From Solanum dulcamara (taxonomy: Eukaryota; Streptophyta; Magnoliopsida; Solanales; Solanaceae): DNA of 64,000 nt. The position numbers were made by a program, and so were the translations under genes. The stretch covers positions 48,199,286 to 48,263,285 of the forward strand of contig NC_077245.1 of NCBI RefSeq assembly GCF_947179165.1. The letters are read 5' to 3'. Within the stretch, counting starts at the first letter, position 1, and each line of letters begins with the position of its first letter. Below are positions 1-11,547 of the stretch, piece after piece. The notes beneath the pieces were generated by a model that was not told where the DNA came from, ran no database searches, and saw only the letters and a program-made list of their open reading frames with translations.

Positions 1-990
1 ATGAGATTTTTGAAGAAAACCTTGGATTCCATAGGTGAAAGGGACCTATTGATGAATCCACACATAACTTGATTGAAATTAGACTTTGAATATGAGAAAT
101 ATGGCTTGATATTGAAGAAACCCTAACCAAATCTTGATGAACTCTTGAGGAACCTTGGGAGATAAGTTTAGTATTTGTTTGGGAAATAATGAGAGAATAA
201 AAGAGTTTAGGAGTATTTAGTACATAATACTTAATGAATATTGTCCTAAAAAACGTCCACATATATTGATATAATATAGGAAAAACACCAAACTACCCCT
301 TATTAAATCGTGAGTCAGGCAACCCTATGATCGGGTTCTACGAATCATAGAGACAGCAACAATTGGTAGTCTTGCAGGCCCTGAGAAAGATTTGAAAAAC
401 AATTCGCTGAAGTTTAGTTACGAGTCATGTTTACAACTCATTTTCACTTCTACGAGTCATCAATTGGACTCGTTCTGCAGGTCTGATGGAACCCTAAAAT
501 AAGGTCCTCTAATCTTTAGCTACAACTCATGGTTATGACTCGTAATCTTCTTTATGAGTCATCAAACCCACTCGACTTGCAGGTTTCTCAAACCTACAAG
601 TTTGAAGGTCTCTGAAGTTTCACCACAACTCATTCTTATGAGTCGTGTTTGTTCCTACGAGTCTTCAAGTGACTCGTTAAACTTGATCTTGACTTAGTAA
701 ATTTCCATCTTTTTAATTTACCTTCACGAGTCGAGTTTATGACTCGTAATAACTTAAATGAGTCATGGACTGACTCGTAAGCCTGGGTCAGTTCAATTCT
801 TTTGAAATTTTCCTTTCGTTCAACTTTTCATCTTATTGGGTCTTACAGATAATTCCTTGAAATAGGCCTAGAAAATGATTCCTAAATGTCTAAGCATGAT
901 TCACTCACTACCCAACCCTGATTCTAACTAATCAACAAGCAATCAAATTTCCAAGCTCAATCTAAAGAAGGGAAAGTCGTAGACTTCTTG
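1..990 (-). repeat. LTR-like repetitive DNA with a GAGTCA/TGACTC word array
   Basis: No reading frame of note. Between about 300 and 790 the words GAGTCA, GAGTCG and their complements TGACTC/CGACTC recur every 20-60 bases in both orientations. The stretch just left of the array (about 279-305) reads like the reverse complement of a motif found beside similar word arrays in the other LTRs here. This suggests the inner part of a long Ty3/gypsy LTR lying on the - strand. Its ends cannot be fixed, because it runs off the window on the left. Confidence 0.45.
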
Positions 991-999
991 TACGCTGAT

Positions 1000-1831
1000 C
1001 ATGCACTCTCCAAATTATTGATCTGAAGCTTTCCCTTTTTGGACAACCTCCAAATATTTCCACACTATCAAATATAGGTACACAATGTTAATACGATCTT
1101 TTTGACATTAAAAATATCAAATTCAGAGATAGACCAATTTTAGAGTAAAAAATGAGAATATGGGACCCGCTTTGATAATTTTAGAATTGATTCCATAAAA
1201 AAGTCCTAAATACTACCCCAAACTTTTGTTCGTAAATTGTACACAATTTAATGACATTCCAAACTTAATGTCGTAGTTGAAATTTCCATACGAGGTCATT
1301 TTAATGAAAAGTGAGTTCCAAACCCAAGTGCCATTTGAGTCAAATTCCACAATGGGCCTCGGGATTAGATTGAATGCCTCAAGATGCACATGAAGGATCG
1401 TTCTAAGCCAAAATCGACATTCCAAAACCAACCACATTGATAAAATTGTGATCCGAGCACATCTTCTAAGAATGTTGACCAAAGCCAACCTTTGGTCAAA
1501 TTTCAAAGGCTAAAATGCCAAATGGCCTCAAACTCATAATGAATGCCTCGATACTCGTATCAACCATTCTTCTAGCCTAATTTGGATATTTTAAAGTTAA
1601 TGGAATCATTAAAAAATCATTATGAGGTCTTTTACCTAATGTTATGAGCAAAGTCAACTTTTCAAGTTTCAGAAGCTCCAAAACAGAGAAACAGACCTAA
1701 ATCCCAAACAAACGACTGGGTGACTAAACAATCTTTACTAGCAAGTTATAAATGACTTAGGGTTACTACAAAAATGCTCTAAATAATAAAAAGAAGGAAT
1801 TAAGGCAAAAATGACTTGGAGGCTCATTACA
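1000..1831 (-). mobile_element. Ty3/gypsy LTR fragment, same family as the 14413 and 17300 LTRs
   Basis: On the - strand it starts TGTAATGAG at 1831 and matches the first part and middle of the LTR at 17300-19776, including the blocks equivalent to 19200-19700 and 18400-18570. Around 1226 it jumps between these blocks, so about 600 bp that the sister LTR carries, including its word array, is missing. The right end at 1831 is the LTR start and abuts CACTA transposase sequence directly, so this LTR landed in or beside that transposon. Confidence 0.6.
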
Positions 1832-4660
1832 TGTGGACATGCTCATTATAGGAGGACTCTTGCTTGAAAAATGGTCTCAGTTAAGAGTTTGTATGCATCG
1901 ATGAGGTCTGCCCCACTTATGAGATGGCATTGTGAATATAGAAGGCCCCCTGGTGTCTTGTCTCATCTATCTGATAGAGAAGCATGGAAGTCTTTTTATA
2001 ACATTTATCCTAATTTTACTAGTGAACCAAGAAATGTTAGATTTGGGTTGTGAGTAGATTTCTTCACATAATTCTCTAATTCTGCCTCACCTTATTATTT
2101 TTGGCCTATATTTCTTACTCTATAGAATCTTACTCCTAAAATGTGCATGAAAAATCCCTACATCTTTCTAAGTTGTGTTATTCTGAGTCCCCGTAATCCA
2201 AAGAGATGTCTAACTACAATCATTGATAGAAGAGATAAAACCATTATGGTTTGATGGTTTGTGACTTATGATATATCTAAGAAAATTTTGTTATGTGTGC
2301 TTTGTTAATGTGGACCATTAATGATTTTTCTGCATGCAAAATGTTGTTTGGTTGATGACACCTAGAGAGATAGCTTGTCTACATTGCACGAAAAATAGTA
2401 AGACATTCACTTTAAAGCATGAAAAAAAATACATGGTTTGATTATCATCGTGAGTTCTTTCCAATTGATCATCTTCAGTTTTTGCCAATGGACTAAGAGT
2501 TTATAAAGATAAAAAAAATACATTTAGAAAAAATAAGATTGAAAATGACCCTCCCCCCTCCATTACTCATAGGGCAACAAATTTTAGGAGAGAGTTTCTC
2601 AATTCACTAAAGTTATAGAAGCTTCACCTTCTAGACTTCTTGGATATGGTGTTGAACATAACTGGACCAAATAAAGCATATTTTGAGAGTTACTGTATTG
2701 GAAGGATAATGTCCTACGATATAATCTTGATGTGATGTACATTGAAAAAAATATTTTGATAATCTATTTAACATAGTGAGGGATGTTAAGAGCAAGACAA
2801 ACGACAATCCAAAAGCTAGAATAGACATAAAGGAATATCATAGGAGAAACGAGTTGTAGCTGTAGGAATTTAAAAAATAGTAAAATAGTTAAGCCAAAAA
2901 CCAGTTTTTCATACACATTGGATGAAAAATATGAAATTTGTGAGTGGATTAAACATTGAGGATGCCGTAGGGATATGTTTTAAATTTAGGAAAGCGGGTT
3001 GATCTGAATGAAGGAAAGTTGATAGGTATAAAAAGTCATAATTATCATGTATTCATGTAAACTTTAATTTCTGTCACTTTTAATCATCTACCTGACAGGA
3101 TATAAAAATCAATCATAGAGGTAAGTCTTTTTTTTCAAGATTTGTGTTCACGAAAGTTGCTGGAGAGTAGTTTAGATAGGATGGAGGAAAATATTCCTTT
3201 TATTACTACTTAGTTGGAGAATATCTTTCCATTTTGATTTCTTTGATGTGATGAAGCATCCTCCAACTCACCTTGTACAAAAGGGTCGCATTGGAGGTCC
3301 TGTTCAAATACGATGGATGTATCCATTTAAAAGGTAATATTTTTATTTATAATCATTAAGTTATTTTTTCTTTATTTTTCAGTAATTAGTTTCTAAGATA
3401 TATAGATGTATACATAACGAACAATTGGCAGTTGCAAATAAATAATCAAGCAAAGGGGATAGATCGAATGATCAATTGTTCAAGGTTATATTGCGGGAGA
3501 AACTATTACTTTGAGAATGAAGTGCCATGTAGGAGAAATAGGCCAATCACAATGATGACGGTGATAGTGATCCTATATACTTACACCCTTGTCAATTTTT
3601 AATTAAAGTGATCGAGGATCTAAAAAGCATGGAAGGCGAGGCATTACTAGTATAGAAAGACAATCAATTGTGACACATATTTTGTATAATTATTCTTAGA
3701 TCTAACCATATCTTAAGTAAGTGTTAAGTTATATTATCAAATTACATATTAATAAGTGTTCATTAACTAATAACAGATCTCAATGTACAATTATCAGCTT
3801 GTTCCTAAATACTTGGGGTGATGAAGCCATACATGCGATGTTTTTCATATGATTGAAAGAATATGTAAGTGTGAAATCTTATATATTGAATCAATAAGTC
3901 TAATGTATTTATTAGAATAAATTTTATATTTTTTAAATCACAATATATGTTGGCTTATAATGAATACTTATATGCGGAATATTTTCCATTAGTGAGAGAA
4001 GTTGCACTTGGATCTGCATCTCAAATTCAAATAATGAATAAGTATTGTGTGAATGGTTTTAAGTTTCAGACTAAAGAAGTTTCAAAGTATAAGAAAACCA
4101 ATAATAACAATGTGTGCATTCAAGATGATGTCGATGGTAATGGCCAAACTCTTGAATATTATGGTGTTGTTTAGGATATTATTGAAATAATGTATTCATG
4201 TTGTTCTAAAAAAGACAGTATTATTTTGGTGTAAGTGATTTGACCCATCACATAGAGGCACAAGGGTGGACCAACAATATAATCTAATTGAAGTTAAGCA
4301 GACCAGACAATATGAATGTTATGATCTTTCTATCACTGCCTAAAATGCTAAGCAAGTGTATTACACTATAAAAATGCTAAGAAAGTGTATTACACTACAA
4401 AATGATGTCCCAGTTGTTCAACAACAAATTGATGTTGAATTGGAAACCACACTAGAAAATCCCCAAAACATATTAGAAAAAGTTTTTGATGATCAACTAA
4501 TGCCAAATATTGAGGAAGAAATAATGAGGAAAATAAGTCATTTAGGGAGGATGAATGGGAGATGATAAATATGAAACAACTGAAGAGGAGGAATGAGAGG
4601 ATGATGAAAATGAAAAAAGTGAGGAGGAAGAGTAGGAGAATTATAGACCATAGCTAGTAT
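1832..4660 (+). pseudogene. CACTA (En/Spm-type) transposase remnant, TNP2-like with DUF4218 and DUF4216 parts
   Basis: Decayed transposase of a CACTA DNA transposon; the intact protein would cut and paste the element at its CACTA termini. Three family blocks are visible in order. At 1871-2053 there is a TNP2 block with MRWHCEY, a DREAW motif and a PRNVRFGL end. Then a decayed part (2054-2470) holds PKMCMKNP and TFTLKHEKKY. At about 3240-3340 a DUF4218-like piece reads GGPVQIRWMYPF. At 3947-4174 a DUF4216-like piece holds FKFQTKEVSKYKKTNN and VCIQDD. A C-terminal piece at 4356-4565 includes VYYT and NDVP. Many stops and frame changes separate the blocks. The N-terminus is cut off by the LTR ending at 1831. 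Domain assignment is from memory of the family; the order of blocks makes it firm. Confidence 0.85.
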
Positions 4661-4953
4661 ATAAGTTAATTTCTATTTCTAACACTAAATTTATTTAATT
4701 CATGAACCACTTAGTGCATTCCATGCACTTCTCACATGCTTAGTGCAATCCATGTACTAACACATACTTTTGGCTACATTATATCATAATGTAGGTACCG
4801 ACGGTCATTGTGCACCTCCCACTTTTGGCTAGAATTTAGCTTTGTTTGTCCCTTGTTGGTGAGTCCTCATTATCCAAGAATGAGACATTTACCTTTATAT
4901 TTTTCCCTATGACTTTATCCTTTTAGTTTTGGGTGAGTTAGGAGCTTGTATTA

Positions 4954-4958
4954 CGCCC
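4954..4958. repeat. Target-site duplication CGCCC, left copy
   Basis: CGCCC immediately before the LTR start at 4959. It is matched exactly by the copy after the LTR end. Confidence 0.9.
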
Positions 4959-7080
4959 TGTAACACTCCTCAAAAATGCCCAAAAATACCTTAAGAATGC
5001 CTTGGAAATTTGCCACTCATGTAATGCATTATCCTCAATCTTTTTGGAAAATTCGAATTTGGAATATCGATCAGGAGGTCAAAACCTATAGGAGAATGTC
5101 TCGGTGGATTTTTAGGACCCGTAGAATGGAAGAAAGATTTTTGAAAAAAATAACAAAATAGTGTGGTCCACGACAGGACCACATCGCGAACCTAGGAAGC
5201 AGTTCTGGCCGAGTTGATCGCGACAGGTCTGCGTCGGAAGGATTTCTGACCGAATGGAGTTTTTTTAAGGGGCATTTTAGACTTTTCCAAAATTATTAGT
5301 TAATGAACCTAGACATTTTTAGGACCTAATTCAACTCTATAAATTAACCTAAACCTCTAATTCTATTCATTTTTCTACAATTCATCTATCAAATATTTCT
5401 CTCTCTACAAAAAGGCTCTCAAGGGTTTCCATTGAAGACTTCAAGCAAATTCACTCCATTTATCCATCAAAACTCTCAAGTTCTTCCAAATTAATTGGTG
5501 TTCTCACTCAAGGTATGTGGGTATTGATTAATGAATCCTTTCATCCATGAAGCCCAATCAATTTTTCAAGGTTTTCTATCAAATTAAAGTATGATATTTT
5601 ATGGGTTTTGAGATCTATATTTCAATTGCATGAATTTTGATTTAAAGCATGATCATGAGTCTATTTTAATATAAATTAATGGTTATTGAATTAAATTGAA
5701 GAGTTTTTTCATAAATTCTTCTATTTTGATTTCTAGGGTTCATGATGTAAATGATGATAATTTTGATTTATACTTCTAAAGGATATTATCTATATGAATT
5801 ATGTATGGGCTAATATAAAGTTTATTATCATGTATGTTTTCAAATCAATTTCATGATTTTCAAGTAAATTGATCATGCATTCATGTCATATCCTAATTTC
5901 AAGTATAAGTTATGCTCATGAATTTTCAAGTTATATTCTACGAGAAGTTTTATTTAATGATTTCAAAGGTATGATTATGAATATCATTCAAACTGATTAT
6001 GCATCCAAGTTTTACCCTAATTTCCAAGTATGAATTATGTCTATGTATGTATGATTTTTAATGTGGAAGGACAATACCCGCATTTCACTTATGTTATGAA
6101 AATGAGCTACTCTATGATTTTAAACCTATGGTAATAACTACGATATATTAAATTATGATCTTATGTTATGTATGTATTCAATGAGATTTGACTTAGCACC
6201 GAATGTGGACTTGAGGTGGGGGCTCGAAGCAAGGGGTGCTTATATAAAGTCTCTTGTCTCATAACTACGTGCAACCATAGGATTGCCTTTATAAACTAGC
6301 TAATGGATCCACAAATAGCACATGTTCATGATTAGGAGTCTACCTTGGCAAAGTAGCCTCCTCCTTCTCGATGTGGGTATCATCGGATTCCAAGTTATAG
6401 CTCGTAGGGTTTTATTGTCGGTTATGGTTCCTATCCCACATATGTACGTTTCTTTATCTTTTAAATGACTAATCCTATCTTTTAATTTACATGATACTCT
6501 TATGGTTATTATGCATTGATCTTTCTTAAAGACTACTTATGATATCCGACTATTTCTCCTAACATGCTAATTCAAATGGTCATTGTTACAAATATGGTTT
6601 CTCATGCATTGCATTGCCCTACATACTTAGTACATTCCAATGTGATAATGCATACTTTTGCCTACATTGTCTCATAATGTAGGGGTCAAGGTTGAAGATC
6701 CTAACCGTCCACATAACTAGTAGGCATCCTCTATCCGGTGGTGTTGTGGTGAGTCCTTATTGACCGGGGACTAGTTTCAAGTTGGTTAATATTTTTTTTT
6801 CAAAAGACTTTTGCTTATGTTGTATATTGAGGGTGATCTAGGGACATATATTAGCCCCAGCCCATACTCATGTTTAGAGACATCTAGTTGGACATATGTT
6901 TGAGTCTATGTTATAATAAGACATTTTTAGATTTCTAGTCAAGGTTTTAGACTATCTTATGATGTTTCCGCCTTTATATTTTACCTTATGTATGCATATG
7001 ATATGTACAAGAGGCTTGGTTGGAGTCCTTCGGGGTTTTGATCGCCGTGTTATGACTAGGCCCTAGGCCGGATCGTGACA
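4959..7080 (+). mobile_element. Solo LTR of a Ty3/gypsy-type retrotransposon
   Basis: A 2,122-bp LTR begins TGTAACACTCC and ends GGATCGTGACA, the usual TG...CA. It is flanked on both sides by the 5-bp direct repeat CGCCC. No primer-binding site follows it and no polypurine tract precedes it, so it is a solo LTR left by recombination between the two LTRs of a full element. The intact target duplication and canonical ends make it younger than the LTR it sits in. Confidence 0.92.
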
Positions 7081-7085
7081 CGCCC
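7081..7085. repeat. Target-site duplication CGCCC, right copy
   Basis: CGCCC immediately after the LTR end at 7080. Five bases is the usual duplication for Ty3/gypsy and Ty1/copia integrases. Confidence 0.9.
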
Positions 7086-7324
7086 CCATCTAGACTAGTA
7101 GAGGTATGCTAGATGTTCATGGAGTCTATGTTGTCTTTCCATTTGAGATTTACTCTCTTTTATTCAGACTATTCATATTTAGATTTTACTTCTGCATCTA
7201 TGTTTTAGCCTTCTTACTTTATTTACCTTATGTATACTCATGTATGATATGCTAGAGGCTTGGTTGGAGTCCTTCAAAATTCTAATCTCAGTGTCACACC
7301 TAGGATCTAGCTTGGGTCATGACA

Positions 7325-7770
7325 ATTTGTTATTATCTTTTTTATGTATTATGTTTATTGTTTGAATATTATGAATGGGATGAATTGCTGAAATATTGTA
7401 GAAAACGTAATGGACAAGGTCCTTTAGTTCGTCGTTTTTCATTGTTCTTCAATATAAATAACAAAGCGACGGACTATGCGTCCCTATTCGTCACTTTTCT
7501 GGAAAAAATAAAAAAATAAAGAAACAACTCCATCTATCGCTTTATTTTTCAATATGAAGAACAAAGAGACGGACGATGTCACATTTTTTGAAAAGAAAAT
7601 TTTTAAAAAATAAAAGTAAAAAGCAACGGACAGTATCATTCACTAGCGGCGCAGTCTTCCACTTTTTAAAAAGTGTTATGGCAAAAAGTGATGAAAGTGA
7701 CCCCATCGATGTTTACTAGAAAAGTGATGCGCTTTTAGCCATTATTTTTTGGCCATTTTTTAGTATTGCA
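7325..7770 (+). repeat. CACTA transposon 3' subterminal repeat region
   Basis: Short related words such as AGCGACGGAC, GAGACGGACGATG and GCAACGGACAG recur in an AT-rich background, as in the subterminal transposase-binding regions of plant Spm-like elements. The stretch ends near GGCCATTTTTTAGTATTGCAG, resembling a mutated reverse-complement CACTA terminus. Together with the transposase at 1832-4660 it brackets the LTRs nested between. The short ORF at 7319-7519 is judged to be chance. Confidence 0.6.
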
Positions 7771-7779
7771 GGTCAGACA

Positions 7780-8346
7780 GATTTAAACTTTGAACTATAT
7801 TAGAACCTCCTACAAATTCTTTAGGTAGCGATGTACCTCTGTTATTACCCCTATTGATAGCTTCTAGATGAGAAAATTCTTTATTACACTATATCAAATG
7901 TGTTCCTAGTTGCCCCGTCCCCCCATGTGATCCCATAGTCAAATAATTCATGATTTTCTTATATTTCATGCATTGGCAGTAGTTTATTCCGAATTTTGTA
8001 CCAAAAATTTCCAAACTAAAGAATTTTTAGGACGTTCTGTATTTGCGGTCTTAGAAAATGTAGGTAAAGGGGGAGATCATTTTGTTACGGTAAATCCGTA
8101 ACTAACAAGTTGGGATGTCATCTTGTTTATAGTCTTCTATTACTTCTTCCTCCACTAATTCTTCCTCAAAATGAGTAAAAAATCTATTTACTGTCTCATG
8201 ATCTATTTCATTTTTGGAATTAAAATCTATAGGACTTGGAAGTGACATAAAATAAGTTTCATCAACATGAGTATAATCATCGGTATCAATTCTAAATCTA
8301 TGTGAAAATTGTCTAGAACTACTTCTACCCCTACTAGTAGAATTTT
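7780..8346 (-). pseudogene. hAT-type transposase N-terminal fragment with BED zinc finger
   Basis: Read on the - strand. From about 8345 to 8110 one frame stays open for roughly 77 codons, with a basic Ser/Arg start (RGRSSSRQF) followed by an acidic stretch (FFTHFEEELVEEE). Downstream, about 8060-7850, are the pieces of a BED finger: RPKNSLVWKF, a CQC cysteine pair, GTGQLGTHLI and a final Cys after an in-frame stop. There is at least one frameshift and several stops. BED fingers at the N-terminus are typical of plant hAT transposases, where they bind the element ends. The catalytic and dimerisation domains are absent. It lies just beyond the CACTA 3' end. Confidence 0.55.
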
Positions 8347-8929
8347 TTTTTGGCGGATATTGGTTGTTTCCACTATTTATTAATTAATCTATATTTAAAA
8401 TTTACAATAATTAAAATATAATAAAAACAAGCAAGATAAATATAACAAAAATAAACTAAAATAATAAATAAATAAATAGATTAAAGTTGGAATGAATGTA
8501 CCGAACGTCTACGTAAAAATAGATGTATAATGAAATGCCGAAATTAAGAGATGTCAATTAAAGCTTGCAAATTACTTCAAAAAGATCTCCGAACTCCAAT
8601 TAACCAATAGCACAAAAATAAAAATTTATAATCAACAAGTAAGTTTGAGAATTGAGAGAAATTATAAGACCTTGATAGAGTATTTTGTGAATTTATGAGT
8701 AAAATGCAAGTAAATGAGCTATATTTATAGTGTTAGGGGGTTAAGGGGGTAGGGTGTTATGGGGAGTAGTGGTTGTTATTAGCCGTTAATGGGCCTCCAA
8801 CATCCAAATTTTCCTAAACAACGACTAATACCCATTGAAATTTTAAAATAAAACAAAACAATATAAAATTATTTGACCGTTTATCGGAAAGGAACCAAGT
8901 CTACCAGGTAAAAATCCAGGACTTGCACT
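8347..8929. other. AT-rich stretch without a visible gene
   Basis: AT-rich with long A/T runs at 8390-8480. A block near 8735-8790 is G-rich (GGGGGTTAAGGGGGTAGGG-like). It may be the 5' flank or an intron of the hAT fragment to its left, since that fragment reads leftward from here. No frame or motif supports more. Confidence 0.35.
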
Positions 8930-9209
8930 TGTCACGACTCAGCCTAGGGCCTAGTCGTAACACGACGATAGAAACCCCGAAGGGCTCCAACCAATCCTCT
9001 TGTACATATCATAAGCATAGACAAGGTAAAATAAAAGCGGAAACATCATAAGAGAGTCTAAACTATGAATAAAAATTTAAGAATGTCACATGACAACATA
9101 GACTCGAAATATTTGTCCAACTAGATGCCTGTACACATGAGTATGGGCGGGGGCTAAGACATGTCCCTAGCTCACCCTCAAAATAAAATATAACAAAAAG
9201 TCTTTGAAA
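8930..9209 (-). mobile_element. LTR 3'-end fragment, family of the 4959 solo LTR
   Basis: Begins TGTCACGACTCAGCC on the + strand, the reverse complement of an LTR end. It shares GGAGCCCTTCGGGG-type and ACTAGGCCCTAGGC-type words with 7015-7080. Only the last 280 bp of the LTR are present, and it abuts the start of another LTR copy at 9210 in the opposite orientation. Confidence 0.7.
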
Positions 9210-9852
9210 TGTAACATCCCTAAAAAATGCTCACAAGTGCCTTAAGAATGCCTTGGGATTAGGCCGCTCATGTAATGCATTATCCTTAATCTTTTTGGAA
9301 CATTTGAGTTTGAAATATCGATAAGGGGGTTAAAACCTACAGGAAAATAGTTTTGGTGGATTTTTAGGACCCGTATATCAAAAGATAGAATTCTCAAGAA
9401 ATTGCACAAAATAGAAAGGTCCACGACAGGTCCGCGTCATGGACCTGGAAAGGGTTTTTGGCCAAGTTGTATTTTTAGTAAGGGCATTTTAGACTTTTCC
9501 CATTTTTTAATCTAATGAACCTAGACATTTTTAGAACCTAATTCAACTCTATAAATTAACCTAAACCTCTAATTCTATTCATTCTTCTATAATTCACCTA
9601 CTCAAATATTTCTCTCTCTACAAAAGACTCTCAAGGACTCTACTGAAGACTATTTTGTACAGTTTGAGAATTCTATCTTTCGATCTACAGTCCCAAAAAA
9701 ATCCACCAAAACTATTTTCCTTTAAGTTTTGACCCCCTGATTGATATTCCGAACTCAGATTTTCCAAAAAATTTAAAGATAAGGCATTACATGAATGGCT
9801 TAATCCCAAGGCATTCTTAAGGCACTTGTAAGAATTTTTGAGGGATGTTACA
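9210..9852. repeat. Foldback of two opposed LTR starts
   Basis: The left arm, from 9210, reads TGTAACATCCCTAAAAA, matches the solo LTR at 4959 for about 430 bp and stays in + orientation to about 9643. The right arm, 9644-9852, is the reverse complement of about the first 205 bp (9210-9415), ending GAGGGATGTTACA. The two arms could pair as a long hairpin with a loop of about 230 bases. This looks like a rearranged LTR end rather than a gene; the short ORFs here are shadows. Confidence 0.75.
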
Positions 9853-11547
9853 GTACCGCTACCTATTCCAGTACCCTATATTACTAGTTCTTATCGGTTC
9901 TACAGATATAGGGTTACCAAAACCAGTCCTGATCAGAAAAAAACTGGTCTATTGCTAACCTTAGATACACACTATTGTTTGGTAGGTGATCATATCTATT
10001 TTTAAACTGTGCAACATTTGGTATTTTTAGCATATCTCATTGTGTAGAGATTTAGATTTAGTGAATAAATACGTTTTAGAAAGCTGACACACATACCTAC
10101 AACTCTTATGCTTATATTGGAATCTAATTTTGCTTTTATAGATTCACAACAGGGGATGCAAGATGCAATAAGGATAAGTTTTATCTAGATTTTTGATTTG
10201 GAAATCTCGTATGGGCAACAATTAGTGTTTTGATTATATCTTTTTATACAAATGTATTTTGCAGTGATTCTTGACTATTTTCAACCATAAGGCATACACT
10301 TATTTTCCATTTACCTTTACAAAATTAAGTTACAACACGAGGTATTGGGGTTGGCCAAATTTACTGTTTTTGTAGCATAGTAGTATTTCTACTAGCAAGG
10401 CTTATTTTCGATAATAATATTGCTTCATGTCAACATAATTGAGATACTAGAAATTAAATAGGGTATTTAATTATATTTTCAAGGTTGTATATACTCATAT
10501 ACAAGTTAAGAAACTTGAGACATTTTGGTTGGTCTACGGTGTGAACTCTTAAAGTTGTGTTGGACTGTTTGTATGCTAAAAAACTGAGGTTTGTGTATAA
10601 ACTTGTAATTTTACTCTTGGCACCTTTTGGTATATTTAAAAGGCAATCTTGGTATGTGGATTACTTTTTGTCACTTGGATTATCGTGTTGGTATCCTTTG
10701 AGACTTGCAAGACACTTGCTTAACTCACCGACTTATTTAGATTGTTTGATCACCTAGCATTTTTTTTGGAACTTTGTCCTTCTTGTGGCTGTGACTTTGT
10801 CACTATTGGCATGCCTCTTGAGTCATATATTTTTCCATCTTGACTCCAGATTTTTGGTTTGTCTTATGTATGGAAATTGTCCATTTTAAGTAGAACTAGA
10901 AATCTATTTTAATATGGTTCTTTGTTCTCTTGATTATTGGGTTTTTACCTTTTTTATATAGGACTTCAGTCCTTCTTGATATTTGATTTTTTTTATGTGA
11001 CAACATGACGTACATATTGGGGAAAACATGTTATTTAATCACTTGTAAAGATAGTGCTATGAGCTTTCTTGACACTTATATCTTTAAATATCAAATTGAT
11101 ACTCTTGATATATTTGTTCACACGATTTATTTATTATGTTACAATTGTGGTACCCACAATTTGAGAAAAGTAATTGGAGAATCTAAAGTCTTCCAACTTG
11201 TTATTTTTATACAACTAAGCAATATTCTTAGCGATAAATATTTCTATCGTAAGGACTACCTAAGAAGATACTTGAAGATGGCCATTGGATATAGAGTCTA
11301 TATTTTTTAGTTATCGTGGGACATGTATATGATCCATGGGTTGTACATGTATATGTAATTTTAAAGGCTAGAGTGATCATGACATTATAGTTTGTAACTT
11401 AAATTTACTGACATGTTTTAATGTTTTGGAGTGTGTAAACCAAGTCTTGTAATGTATAAATGTTTTGTTTGATTTGGAATATTTGTATGAAGTATGAACC
11501 ATTTAACTATGTTAATCGTAAGTTTTGAAATAGTTTATAATATGAGC
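9853..11547. other. AT-rich sequence without a recognised gene
   Basis: No domain, LTR end or tandem repeat seen. The first 130 bases carry scattered TACCG/CCAGTACC words that recall hAT termini, but no paired end was found. A 101-codon frame at 11005-11310 has biased AT-rich composition and no motif. Some phrases near 10,700 resemble the reverse complement of about 20,740, so it may be non-coding internal DNA beside the LTR that starts near 11,548. Confidence 0.35.

Larger units (their letters stand above)
4700..7324 (+). mobile_element. Older gypsy LTR fragment, interrupted by a younger relative
   Basis: The outer parts 4700-4958 and 7081-7324 read through as one diverged LTR once the insert at 4959-7080 is removed. 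The left part matches about 6630-6860 of the insert (CATACTTTTG, CATAATGTAGG, GGTGAGTCCT). The right part matches its last 220 bp (GAGGCTTGGTTGGAGTCCTT) and ends GGGTCATGACA at 7324. It lacks the LTR start, so it is truncated on the left, about where the CACTA coding remnant ends. It lies inside the CACTA element, between transposase and 3' subterminal repeats. Confidence 0.7.

Noticed and set aside
4991..5182. - strand 63-codon frame, similar to one at 9242-9424
   Set aside because: Both are the same place in two copies of one LTR family, so the likeness reflects DNA homology and not a gene.
11005..11310. 101-codon open frame as a small gene
   Set aside because: AT-rich, no motif, hydrophobic runs scattered without a clear signal or membrane pattern, and next to non-coding retrotransposon DNA.
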